From: DATFFO01 sp963744905
GTDB lineage: Bacteria; Actinomycetota; Acidimicrobiia; Spongiisociales; ZC4RG35
Assembly (NCBI GenBank): GCA_963744905.1
Contig: CAVUUV010000003.1
Span: 744,001 to 808,000, forward strand
Direction of reading: 5' to 3'
Length of the DNA: 64,000 nt
Each line of letters opens with the position of its first letter. The first letter of the stretch is position 1. The notes under the pieces are model-generated. The model was not told the DNA's origin and searched no databases. It saw only the letters and a list, made by a program, of their open reading frames with translations. This document shows positions 43,085 through 52,500 of the stretch, piece after piece. Both the position numbers and the translations under genes were made by a program.

Positions 43085-43170
43085 AAAAGGCTCCTGAGGA
43101 GGCTGACTGTCTCAGACGGCGGTCAATCTAGGCAACGCCCAGATATTCGCACAATCGAGCGAGATGGCCT

Positions 43171-44244
43171 TCAGCCGACCCGGTCGAGAGCGGCCAGAAA
43201 ACGCGTGTTCTCGTCGTCGGTTCCCACCGTCACCCGCACCCACTGGTCTCCGAAGGTCCGCACGATGACCCCCTGGGAGATGAAGGCCGGGCCCGGGTCT
43301 GCGGACCGGGATCGGAACCAGACGAAGTTGGCCTGGCTGTCGGCATGGGGAATACCACGGTCGGCGAACCCGTCGAGCAGCAAGCGCCGGCCGCGGGCGT
43401 TGTCCTCCACCCGTGCCGCCACGCGCTCCCGGTCCCCGAGCGACGCCAGGGCGGCGTCCTGACCGAGCTGGGACACGGTGAAGGGGGCTTGCGCCCTCCT
43501 CATCTCGGCAATGGTGTCCGGATGGGTCACGGCGTAGCCGACTCGCAACGAGGCCAGGGCGTAGATCTTGGAGAACGTCCTGGTGACAACCAGGTTGGGG
43601 CGCTGGGCCGCCACGTGAGCCAGGGTGAAGTAGTCGGCGGCGGTGACGAACTCGCAGTAGGCCTCATCGACCACGACGGTCACCCGCTCGGGAAGCGAAT
43701 CGACGAAATCCAGCACCTGATCGGTGGCGAGATGGGTGCCGGTGGGGTTGTTGGGATTGCACACGAAGATCAGGGTGGTCTGAGCATCGATGGCGCCCCC
43801 CAGCGCCTCGAGGTCGTGGCGGTGGTCCCGGTCCAGAGGCACCTCGTGGCGGCCACTCATCGCCCACATCGGGCCCAGACGGTAGATGACGAAGGAGGGC
43901 CAGGCGTAGACCGTGTTGGTGCCGGGGCCCCCTACCGCCAGCGACATGGTCCGCAGCAGCTCCGAAGATCCCCCTCCCAGCCAGATGCTGGCCGGCTCCA
44001 CCCCCAGGTGCTTGCCCAATGCCTCCCGCAGGTCGTAGCCCTCGTTGTCCGGGTACCGGTTGGTGGTCGATGCGCTTTGAGTCATGGCGTCCACGGCAGC
44101 CGGGAAGGGCCCGTAGGGGCTCTCGTTGGAGGCCAGCTTGATTATCTGGCGGGGGTCGAGGCCGTGACGCCGGGCCACCTCCTCGATGGGCAGGCCGGGC
44201 TCGTAGGGGGCGATGGCAGACAGGTCTCGGCGATAGGTCGGCAT
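43171..44244 (-). CDS. hisC: histidinol-phosphate aminotransferase (HisC-like class I/II aminotransferase)
   Basis: The product has 357 residues. LASNESPYGPFPAAV, NRYPDNEGYDLREALGKHLG, IFVCNPNNPTGTHLA, VVDEAYCEFV and the PLP-lysine motif RTFSKIYALASLRVGYAV are all HisC signatures. HisC makes histidinol phosphate; relatives act on aromatic amino acids, and no other his genes are in the window, so the exact role is not fixed. ATG 44244. Confidence 0.85.
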   Translation of the reverse strand: MPTYRRDLSAIAPYEPGLPIEEVARRHGLDPRQIIKLASNESPYGPFPAAVDAMTQSASTTNRYPDNEGYDLREALGKHLGVEPASIWLGGGSSELLRTMSLAVGGPGTNTVYAWPSFVIYRLGPMWAMSGRHEVPLDRDHRHDLEALGGAIDAQTTLIFVCNPNNPTGTHLATDQVLDFVDSLPERVTVVVDEAYCEFVTAADYFTLAHVAAQRPNLVVTRTFSKIYALASLRVGYAVTHPDTIAEMRRAQAPFTVSQLGQDAALASLGDRERVAARVEDNARGRRLLLDGFADRGIPHADSQANFVWFRSRSADPGPAFISQGVIVRTFGDQWVRVTVGTDDENTRFLAALDRVG

Positions 44245-44347
44245 CCAACACCGAGGTTACCCGTGTCACCCGGGCCAATGGGGCCACGAACGCCCGGCGC
44301 ATCCCCACTCCGCGACAGATAATCGCGGTCTGTGGCACACTCACAGC

Positions 44348-46459
44348 ATGAGCACCTCACTCGACGAGGCCGTAGACGCGCCCGAGATAGACGTGCTGCG
44401 GGTCATCGACCCCGACGGGAACCTGGTCGGAGACGATCCCGGGCTGGAGCCCTCTCTATACCAGGAGCTCTATCGCACCATGGTGCTGGCCCGCACCCTC
44501 GATCGCCGCATGCTGGCCCTGCAGCGTCAGGGTCGGGTGGGCACGTATCCGATGCTCGAGGGTCAGGAGGCTGTCCAGATCGGCTCGGCCCTGGCGCTGC
44601 GCTCCACCGACTTCATCTTCCCGTCCTATCGGGAGCACGGCGTGCAGGTCGCCCGGGGGCTGCCGCTGGAGGTCTTCATGTCCTACTGGCGGGGGCTGCC
44701 CAACTCGGACTGGGACGTGAACCGTTACCGACAGGGGATCGTGACGGTTCCGATCGCCACTCAGCTACCTCACGCGGTTGGATATTCGTACGTCACCAAG
44801 TTGCGGGGCGAGGACACGGTCACTGCGGTCTACTTCGGCGACGGCGCCACCTCCGAGGTCGACTTCCACTCGGGGATGAACTTCGCAGGAGTCTGGAAGA
44901 CCCCCACGTTGTTCATCTGCGCCAACAACCTCTACGCCATCTCCGTCCCCTACGAGAAGCAAACCGCGGCCGCCACGATCGCCCAGAAGGCGATCGCCTA
45001 CGGGTTCCCCGGAGTCAGGGTCGACGGAATGGACCCCATCGCCGTCTACCTGGCCACCCAGGCGGCCGCCGAGTGGGCCCGTCAGGGCAACGGCCCCACC
45101 CTCATCGAGGCACTCACCTATCGATACGGCCCCCACGCCACCGCCGACGATGCCCGCCTCTACCGCTCCCGGGAGGAGGAAGAGGAATGGCGTCGGCGCG
45201 ACCCGATCACCCGGTTCGAGCGCTTCCTGGCTTCTCGCGACGAGTGGGACGAAGCCGTGGGCGAGAAGGTGGCCATGGAGACGGCCGACCAGGTCGAGGC
45301 GGCCATCACCGCTATCGAGGCACGTGAGTTGCCGGGACGCGACGAGGTGGTCCGGCACGCCTTCTCGGCCATACCGGCCCACGTGGTGGAACAGATCCAG
45401 GGCATGCAACGGGCTCACGGCGAGGAGGAGACGGGCTTCGACCGCTCCGAGGTTTGGCAGGTGGGCCACGACCAGCTGCCCCGGGGGCCCACGCAGAGCT
45501 GGACCATGGCCGAGGCGATCAACGCCGCCCTGCGCCGGGCCATGGAGGAAGATGACGAAACCATCCTCCTCGGCGAGGACATCGGTCGCACCGGTGGAGT
45601 ATTTCGCATCACCGCCGGACTCCAGCAGGAGTTCGGAGAGGATCGGGTCATCGACACCCCTCTCAACGAGTCTGGGATCGTGGGGACGGCGGTGGGAATG
45701 GCCCTGGCCGGGGCCCGGCCCGTACCCGAAATCCAATTCGACGGCTTCGTCTACCCGGCTTTCGACCAGATCGTCTCGCACCTGGGGAGGTTCCGCTACC
45801 GGACCCGGGGCCACGTCTCGGTACCGGTGGTGGTGCGGTTCCCCAACGGTGCGGGGATAGGGGCGCACGAGCACCATTGCGACTCCCCGGAGGCCTACTT
45901 CGTCCACGCTCCCGGACTGATAGTCATCTGTCCCTCGACGCCCACCGACGCCAAGGGGCTCCTGGCGGCAGCGCTGGCCGGTGACGACCCGGTCATCTTC
46001 CTCGAGCCCAAGGTCCTGTACCGGGCGGGGAGAGAAGACGTACCCACCGGCCACTACACGCTGCCCATCGGCCGGGCCCGGGTTCGCCAGGAGGGCACCG
46101 ACGCCACCATCGTCACCTATGGCGGCATGGTTCCCGTCTGCCTGGAGGCGGCGGCCGCATCGGGGGCTTCGGTCGAGGTGATCGACCTGCGAACCCTGTT
46201 TCCCTGGGACCGCGAGACGGTGCTGGGATCTGTCGAGAAGACCGGGCGGCTGCTGGTGGTGCAGGAGCCCCAGGGGGCGGCCGGGGTGGGAGCCGACGTG
46301 GCGGCGGTGGTGGCGGAGAAGGCCATATACGATCTGAGCGCTCCTATCCGGCGGGTGACCGGCTGTGATGTCCCCTGGCCCCAGTTCGCCATCGAGCGGC
46401 ATGGACTGGTCGATGCGGCCCGGGTCGAGATGGAGCTGAGGACGCTCCTGGCCGACTAG
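44348..46459 (+). CDS. 2-oxoacid dehydrogenase E1, alpha and beta subunits fused
   Basis: The product has 703 residues. Residues about 35-350 are an E1-alpha TPP domain (YREHGVQVARGLPLEVFMSY, GDGATSEVDFHSGMNFAGVW, ICANNLYAISVPYEKQ) and residues about 375-700 are an E1-beta domain (GEDIGRTGGVFRITAGLQQE, QFDGFVYPAFDQIVSHLGR, VVRFPNGAGIGAHEHHCDSP). The two chains are normally separate genes. The complex decarboxylates pyruvate or branched-chain 2-oxoacids and needs E2 and E3 subunits, not found here. The stop codon TAG is part of the CTAG at the left end of a MITE. Confidence 0.92.
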   Translation: MSTSLDEAVDAPEIDVLRVIDPDGNLVGDDPGLEPSLYQELYRTMVLARTLDRRMLALQRQGRVGTYPMLEGQEAVQIGSALALRSTDFIFPSYREHGVQVARGLPLEVFMSYWRGLPNSDWDVNRYRQGIVTVPIATQLPHAVGYSYVTKLRGEDTVTAVYFGDGATSEVDFHSGMNFAGVWKTPTLFICANNLYAISVPYEKQTAAATIAQKAIAYGFPGVRVDGMDPIAVYLATQAAAEWARQGNGPTLIEALTYRYGPHATADDARLYRSREEEEEWRRRDPITRFERFLASRDEWDEAVGEKVAMETADQVEAAITAIEARELPGRDEVVRHAFSAIPAHVVEQIQGMQRAHGEEETGFDRSEVWQVGHDQLPRGPTQSWTMAEAINAALRRAMEEDDETILLGEDIGRTGGVFRITAGLQQEFGEDRVIDTPLNESGIVGTAVGMALAGARPVPEIQFDGFVYPAFDQIVSHLGRFRYRTRGHVSVPVVVRFPNGAGIGAHEHHCDSPEAYFVHAPGLIVICPSTPTDAKGLLAAALAGDDPVIFLEPKVLYRAGREDVPTGHYTLPIGRARVRQEGTDATIVTYGGMVPVCLEAAAASGASVEVIDLRTLFPWDRETVLGSVEKTGRLLVVQEPQGAAGVGADVAAVVAEKAIYDLSAPIRRVTGCDVPWPQFAIERHGLVDAARVEMELRTLLAD

Positions 46460-46625
46460 AGGAGCCTGTTGGATAATGCCGTTGCTCGGATTGGCGGCCA
46501 AGCGCGCCAGCCGCAAGGCCGAGGTTTCGCCACTCCTTGTGCCGGAATGGCGGGGCCGAGAACGCAGTGGGTGGTGATGCATGGTCGTCAAAATGGGTGA
46601 CATGCATTGTTCAACGGGCTCCTAG
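46456..46625 (+). mobile_element. 170-bp MITE, copy 1, between the E1 stop and the hydrolase start
   Basis: The element runs from CTAG 46456-46459 to CTAG 46622-46625. The ends are imperfect terminal inverted repeats: AGGAGCCTGTTGGATAATGC on the left and, reading inward on the other strand, AGGAGCCCGTTGAACAATGC. A near-identical inverted copy is at 57594-57761. It has no transposase gene and is too short to be autonomous. CTAG may be the target duplication; a resemblance to IS5-group target choice is only a guess. Confidence 0.8.
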
Positions 46626-47427
46626 ATGGCCCCCATGGCCCAGCCTGCGACGGAGTGGGAAGAAGCCATCGAGAGGAGGGGCGCCAGTGGCGAGGCCGTC
46701 GTGCTCATCCATGGCTTCTCCGGTCATCCCGGCCACTGGCTTCCTCTGGCAGATGCCCTGTCAGAACGGGGCCATACGGTGGTGGCGCCGCGCCTTCCCG
46801 GTCACGGAACCTCGCCTGAGGACCTGGCCGCCAGAATGTGGCCGGAGTGGCTGTACGCCGTGGAAGAGGTGGTGAGCGACGTTGGGGACCACCGTCACGT
46901 CCACCTGGTCGGGCTCTCCATGGGAGGAATGCTCGCCATCCTCACCGCCGCCTCGACCGCGGCCGCATCCGTGACGACGATCAACGCCCCGGTGGTGATG
47001 AGAGACCCCAAGATCTTCCTGGCTCCACTCCTGCGCCTGGTAGTGCCCGCTACGCCGGCCAAGATGACCCCGGTTCCCGATCCCACCCTCGAGCACCTGT
47101 GGCGGCCGTATCCGGTAAATCCAACCTCGGCGGTGGCCGAGCTGATGAAGGTGGTGCGAAAGGGCTGGAGGGCTGCCGGCCGTCTGCGCCGTCCGGCGCT
47201 GGTGATCCAGTCGCGGACCGACGAGATCGTCCATCCCTTCTCAGGGCGTCTGCTGGCGGGGCGCCTCGACGGGCGGTTGATGTGGCTCGAGGACGCCCGC
47301 CACAATGCGATCCTCGACCCCTCCCGAGCATCTGATCCATCGGGCGATCCTCGACCAGGTCGAGAACCCCATTTCTCGTCGACGGCGGCATGGAAGCCCG
47401 GGGACAGCGTCTACGCTTGACACATGA
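46626..47427 (+). CDS. alpha/beta hydrolase (carboxylesterase-like), frameshifted at the C-terminus
   Basis: The frame up to residue about 232 is a normal alpha/beta hydrolase: AVVLIHGFSGHPGHW, VVAPRLPGHGTSP, nucleophile elbow HLVGLSMGGMLA (Ser), acid RTDEIVHP and ARHNAILDP with the catalytic His. After 47318-47325 (CCCTCCC) one extra C shifts the frame. Removing it restores EHLIHRAILDQVENP and a stop at 47425-47427 that overlaps the next ATG as ATGA, like the other junctions here. The uncorrected frame stops at 47420. ATG 46626 follows the MITE directly, with no good ribosome-binding site of its own. Confidence 0.83.
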
Positions 47428-47642
47428 GATCGGCCAGGAGGTCACACCGGCGCAGCCGGCGTAAGGCACTCGCCGCATGTCGCAATGGAAACCATCGTTA
47501 CGGATCTCCTCAGACGATCGTGGGCGGGATCCTCCGCCAGACGTGCACCGTGTGTGGTGCAGTGTCGATCGACATCAGCCCCGCCGACGAACCGACCGGT
47601 CCCCTGGCACTGGAGTCCCGGCAGGGGAACCATCTGCGGTGA
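47424..47642 (+). CDS. small zinc-ribbon-like protein
   Basis: The product has 72 residues. A basic N-terminus (RSHRRSRRKALAAC) leads a C-x(n)-H...CTVC pattern (CRNGNHRYG, RQTCTVCGAVSIDI) that looks like a zinc ribbon or knuckle. I do not know the family. Both ends are tied to neighbours by overlaps: ATGA with the corrected hydrolase frame, and GTGA with the Nudix gene. This supports it as a real gene. Confidence 0.65.
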   Translation: MRSARRSHRRSRRKALAACRNGNHRYGSPQTIVGGILRQTCTVCGAVSIDISPADEPTGPLALESRQGNHLR

Positions 47643-48520
47643 CCGTCTCCGATGTCGCCGTCCGCGCCGCGGGCGGGATCGTGGTCCGAAGAGATACAGC
47701 CGGCGTCGAGATCGCCCTCGTCCATCGTCCTTCCTACGACGACTGGAGCCTGCCCAAAGGCAAGGAGGAGCCAGGCGAGGAACCTCGGCTCACCGCGCTG
47801 CGAGAGGTGGGCGAAGAGACCGGGGTGTTGTGTCACATCGTGGGCCACGCCGGGACCAAGAGATACGAGGTCGCCGCCGGGACAAAGCAGGTCGAGTACT
47901 TCCTCATGCGGCCCCATCGAATCACAGCCCGCACCCACGTCGAGGAGGTCGACGACCTGAAGTGGGTTCCCTGGTCGGAAGCTCACGATGTCCTGACCTA
48001 TGAGCTGGATCGGGGTCTGTTGGACGAGGTCGACGTCGACGCGGCGATGGTCGCCACCAGCCTCCATCTGATCCGGCACGCCGCCGCCGGCAACCGGGAC
48101 CGATGGGAAGGCCCCGACGAGGAGCGACCACTCTCCGCCAAGGGGTTCCGGCAGGCCGATCATCTGGCCGCCAGCCTGGCCGGGGTGGGAATCACCCGTG
48201 TCCTGTCCAGTCCCGCGCTGCGTTGCGTACAGACAGTCGAGCCCCTGGCAGCAGCGTTGGGGGTGGAGGTCGAGCCATTCCCCGAACTGGCCGAAGGTTC
48301 CAGCCCGGTGGCCGTGGCCGGATTGCTGACAGATGTGGCGGGCCTCGACGCCGCCCTGTGCTCACATGGCGACGTCATCCCCGAGGCGCTCGAATACCTC
48401 TCCGCCGGAGGGGTCAGGTTCCGGGACCGGGCCGACCAGTGCCGCAAGGGCTCGACCTGGTCCATCCTCCACGACGGTTCCCGATTCAGCGAGGCGATCT
48501 ACTTTCCCCCGCCTGCCTGA
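47639..48520 (+). CDS. Nudix hydrolase fused to histidine phosphatase (MutT1-like)
   Basis: The product has 293 residues. The Nudix box is SLPKGKEEPGEEPRLTALRE with VGEETGV (GX5EX7REUXEEXGU pattern complete). The C-terminal histidine-phosphatase domain has HLIRHAAAGNRDRW and a late SHGDVIPEAL. This two-domain layout matches mycobacterial MutT1 (Rv2985), which removes 8-oxo-(d)GTP and dinucleoside polyphosphates. GTG 47639 overlaps the previous stop as GTGA. The frame is open further upstream, but only because of the small gene beneath. Confidence 0.88.
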   Translation: MTVSDVAVRAAGGIVVRRDTAGVEIALVHRPSYDDWSLPKGKEEPGEEPRLTALREVGEETGVLCHIVGHAGTKRYEVAAGTKQVEYFLMRPHRITARTHVEEVDDLKWVPWSEAHDVLTYELDRGLLDEVDVDAAMVATSLHLIRHAAAGNRDRWEGPDEERPLSAKGFRQADHLAASLAGVGITRVLSSPALRCVQTVEPLAAALGVEVEPFPELAEGSSPVAVAGLLTDVAGLDAALCSHGDVIPEALEYLSAGGVRFRDRADQCRKGSTWSILHDGSRFSEAIYFPPPA

Positions 48521-48528
48521 GGGGGTGA

Positions 48529-49050
48529 CTACTTGCGCAAAGCGGCTGCGGGTAGGGCCCCGTTGGCCCGGGTGGCATCCTCGACCGTCACGAACGCATC
48601 GGAGTTGTTGGCCCGGATCAACTCCATCACGTGGCCGACACGCCGACGGGGCACCACCGAGAAGGTGATCCGCACCTCCCCGAAGGCGCCCTCCCCGTTA
48701 ACCACCGTCACGGCGTACCCGGCATCATGGAGGACCTTTCCCACCGCCGGGGTATCGAGAGAGGCCACGATTCTCACCAGCCGATCTCCCAGGGCGAGAC
48801 GCGACTCGAGGTAGGAGCCCAGCATGGTGCCGGCGGCGTACCCGGCGGCGTAGCCCACGATCTTGATCGGCTGGCGGAGGTCGCTGAGCACCTGAAGGGC
48901 GGCGATGGTCCACACCAGAGATTCGAAGAAGGCCACCGTCCCCGCCAGACGGCGCCGGCCCTGGACCAGGAACTGAATGCGCAGAGTTCCCAGGCTGACG
49001 TCGACCAGGCGGAGACAGAAGATGATCAGGGCAGCCAGGAGAAGGCTCAT
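48529..49050 (-). CDS. UPF0316-type membrane protein (DUF5698 + DUF2179)
   Basis: The product has 173 residues. Three N-terminal membrane helices (LLLAALIIFCLRLVDVSLGT, FFESLVWTIAALQVL, AAGYAAGTMLGSYLE) precede a small cytoplasmic DUF2179 domain (GDRLVRIVASLDTPAVGKVL, FSVVPRRRVGHVMELI). The family is conserved but of unknown function. ATG 49050. A 28-bp palindrome lies upstream. Confidence 0.85.
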   Translation of the reverse strand: MSLLLAALIIFCLRLVDVSLGTLRIQFLVQGRRRLAGTVAFFESLVWTIAALQVLSDLRQPIKIVGYAAGYAAGTMLGSYLESRLALGDRLVRIVASLDTPAVGKVLHDAGYAVTVVNGEGAFGEVRITFSVVPRRRVGHVMELIRANNSDAFVTVEDATRANGALPAAALRK

Positions 49051-49072
49051 TTCGACTCTCTTGAACAGACGC

Positions 49073-49100
49073 GACGGAGGCCCCGATCGGGGCCTCCGTC
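49073..49100. terminator. 28-bp perfect palindrome upstream of the UPF0316 gene
   Basis: GACGGAGGCCCCGA and its exact complement TCGGGGCCTCCGTC form arms of 14 bases around the centre of GATC. It sits 23 bases upstream of the UPF0316 start on the minus strand, after the possible gene fragment 49125-49281. It may stop transcription coming from upstream or act as an operator. Confidence 0.55.
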
Positions 49101-49567
49101 CAGCTTAACCGACAGGCGTATCCTTTAAAGCTCTCCATCCTCGAGATACCGCCCGCGGCGCCGCAGGTGCTTGCGAACCTTGGGCAGCGTCAGTGGCAAC
49201 AGCGTCACCAGCAGCAGCCCTCCCGGCCCCGCAACAAGAGGCGACCACCGGGGTGCTCCAACCCCGTCGCCTCCCTAGTCCTCCCGAACCCCGCTAAAGA
49301 ACATTGCAGATCTGAACAGGTGAACAATGGAGGTCGTCGGGATTCAGAGTCTCTGGCAGAAGGTGAGGACGGCCATCCCCGAAGACACTTGATGGCTCCC
49401 CCGGCCCATTCAACGATGGAAGACAATGCGATAGGATCAGGCGGTCGCCGTGGCGGGAGGCGCTTCCCGAGTTCTCCAGACCCCCTCAGGACGCCAACCG
49501 CCCGGCGGCTCACACACAGGTAGTACTGGAACCGGCCCCCCCGTTACACCTCAGTTCTGGATGATTC
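49101..49567 (-). other. 467-base stretch without a clear gene; possible gene remnant at 49125-49281
   Basis: On the minus strand one frame ending at a TAA (49125-49127) reads as a hydrophobic segment then a basic tail (LLLVTLLPLTLPKVRKHLRR and RGRYLEDGEL), which looks like the C-terminus of a membrane protein. It has no sensible start within the open stretch, so I regard it as a remnant or a very small protein. The rest, up to the 2-oxoglutarate enzyme stop at 49568, shows no coding signal, RNA gene or strong repeat. Confidence 0.4.
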
Positions 49568-52500
49568 TCAGTCGAGACCCAGAGCTTCTTCCACCAGAGC
49601 CGTCTGCTGGGAGCGATGCACCTTGGCGGAACCGGTGGCGGGGCTGGCGGCTTCTTTGCGTCCGGCGTAACGGGGCTCGCGCCCGAAGATGGTCCGCAGG
49701 TGCAACCACAGGAACCGGTAGGCGCCCATGTTCTGGGGCTCCTCCTGGCACCACACCAACTCGGCGTCGGCGTAGCGGTCGGCGATCGATTGCAGTTCCT
49801 CGAGCGGGACCGGATAGAGCTGGGCGAGACGGACGATGGCCACGTCGTCGAGGCCTTCCTGGCGGCGGCGGGCGTCGAGATCGTGGAACACCTTGCCGGC
49901 ACAGAGGACCAGGCGGGAGGCGTCGGCCACCTCGTCGAGAACCAGCGGTTGGAACCGGCCCTTCTCCAGGGCTGCGGTGTGGGCGAAGGAGTCCCTGGTG
50001 CGCAGCAGCGACTTGGGGGTGAAGACGACGAGAGGCTTTTGGGGGCGGCGCAGCGCCTGGCGGCGCAGGAGGTGGAAGTACTGGCCCGAGGTGGCGGGAA
50101 TCGCCACCCGCATGTTGTCGGCGGCGCACAGCTCCAGGAAGCGCTCGATGCGGGCGGAGGAGTGCTCGGGGCCCTGACCCTCGTATCCGTGCGGGAGGAG
50201 AAGGGTGAGGCCCGAAACCTCGTGCCACTTGACCTCTCCAGCGGCGACGAACTGGTCGAATACCACCTGGGCGCCGTTGGCGAAGTCACCGAACTGTGCC
50301 TCCCACATCACCAGGGCTTCGGGCCAGGCGGTCGAATAGCCGTACTCGAATCCCACCGCGGCGAACTCCGAGAGCATCGAATCCACCACTCTCACCCTGG
50401 TCTCGCCTTCGGTGAGTGTCTGCAGAGGTGCCCACGACTGACCGGTCTCGTAGTCGATCAGTTCGGCATGACGATGGCTGAAGGTACCCCGCCGCGAGTC
50501 CTCCCCGGCGAGGCGGATGGGCACGCCCTCCAGGGCGAGGGAGCCGAAGGCCAGAGCCTCCGCCGTTGCCCAATCGATGGAGTCCTTGTCCAGGGCGGCG
50601 GCGCGATCGGAGATGACCCTCTCCAGCTTGGGATGGATGGTGAAGCCCTCCGGTGGCGTGGTTATGTGGGTGATGATCCGATCCAGGGTGACCCGGTCGA
50701 CGCCGGTATCGGGATCGACCGGCTCCACCTCGGGCAGCGGTGCCCCCGGCGAGGTCTCATTGTGGTTCTTGAAGGCTTCGTCGAGCAGGTCCCGGTACTC
50801 CTCCAACAGCTGGTCTGCCTTCTCCATCGGTATCTCGCCCGAGCTGACCAGTCGATCCAAATAGAGCTTGCGGACCGAGGGGTGCTCGTCGATCTTCTTG
50901 TACATCACGGGCTGGGTATAGGAGGGTTCGTCGCCCTCGTTGTGCCCCCGGCGGCGATAGCACACCATGTCGATGACGACGTCCTTGTGGAACTCCTGGC
51001 GGAAGGCAAAGGCCAGCGCCGCCACCCGCGCCACCGCCTCGGGGTCGTCTCCGTTGACGTGGATGATGGGCGCCTGCACGGTCTTGGCCACGTCGGTTGC
51101 GTAGAAGCTGGAGCGGGCGTCGCGGGTGGAGGTCGTGAAGCCGACCTGGTTGTTGACCACCACGTGCACGGTGCCGCCGGTGCGATACCCCAGCAGCTGG
51201 GAGAGGTTGTGGGTCTCCACCACCACTCCCTGGCCGGCATAGGCGGCGTCGCCGTGCAGGAGTACGGGCAGGATTTCGGTGTGGCCCTGCTTGCCCCGCC
51301 TCTCCTGGTGGGCCCGGGCCACACCCTCCAGCACCGGGTCGACCGCCTCCAGATGGCTGGGGTTGGCGACCACCTCGACGTCGATCCGACCGGCACTCGT
51401 TTCGTAGACGCCGGCCGCGCCCAGGTGATACTTGACGTCGTCGGCCCCGCCGACCATCTCGGGGAGCATGTCCCCTTCGAACTCCATGAAGATACGGGTG
51501 GGCGACTTGCCGATGATGTTGGTGAGGACGTTGAGACGCCCCCGGTGCGACATCCCGATCACGGCGGAGCTCATCCCGGCCTCGACCGCCTCGCCCAGGA
51601 CCGTGTCGAGCAGCGGGATCAGGCTCTCGCCACCCTCGAGCCCGAAGCGCTTCTGGCCGATGTACTTGGTGTGGAGGAAGGTCTCGAACGACTCGGCCTC
51701 GTTCAGCTTGCGGAGGATGCGGACCCGCTGCTCGGGCGGCATGGGGGCCTGAGCCACCTCGACGCGCTCCTGGATCCAGCGCTTCTGGGCCGGCTCCTGG
51801 ATGTGCATGTACTCGACGCCCACCGTGCGGCAGTAGGCGTCGCGCAGCACGCTGAGGATCTTGCCCAGCTTCATGGTTGGGCTGCCCAGGATGCCCCCGG
51901 TGGCGAAGTCCCGATCCAGGTCCCAGATGGTCAACCCGTACGAGAGCGGGTCGAGCTCCTCGAACATGCGGGGAGGCTCCATCCGCAGCGGATCGAGATC
52001 AGCGATGAGATGGCCCCGCACCCGGTAGGCGTTGATGAGCCGGAACACGTTGGCCTGCTTCTCGATCCAGTCGATGCTGCCGATGCGGGGGTTATCGTCG
52101 ATGGCCCAGCGGGCCGGCGTGTAGGGGATCTCCAGGGCGGCGAACACCTCGTCGTAGAAGCCGTCCTGGCCCAGGAGGAGACGATGTATCTCGGCCAATA
52201 GCTCCCCGGACTGGGCCCCCTGGATCACCCGGTGGTCATAGGTGGAGGTGAGGGTGATGATGCGGCCGATGCCCTGTCGGGCCAGGTAGTCGGCGTCCGC
52301 AGCCTGGTACTCGGGGGGATAGGCGATGGCACCCACCCCGATGATCACCCCCTGATCGGGCATCAGCCGGGGGACCGATTGGACGGTTCCGATGGTGCCG
52401 GGATTGGTCAGGGTGGCGGTGGTCCCGGCGAAGTCGTCGGGCCCCAGCCGGTTGGAGCGAGTCCGGTCGACGACGTCCTCGTACGCCTTCCAGAACTGGC

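Noticed and set aside
44765..46603. Minus-strand open frame of 612 codons
   Set aside because: It is antisense to the fused E1 gene and reads through the MITE; no domain signals.
46456..46625. Structured RNA or small gene (a short Cys/Trp-containing peptide is encoded)
   Set aside because: Terminal inverted repeats, CTAG at both ends and an inverted twin at another locus fit a MITE better; the peptide has no start signal.
49616..52201. Plus-strand open frame of 861 codons
   Set aside because: It is antisense to the Kgd gene, a by-product of high GC; no recognisable domains.
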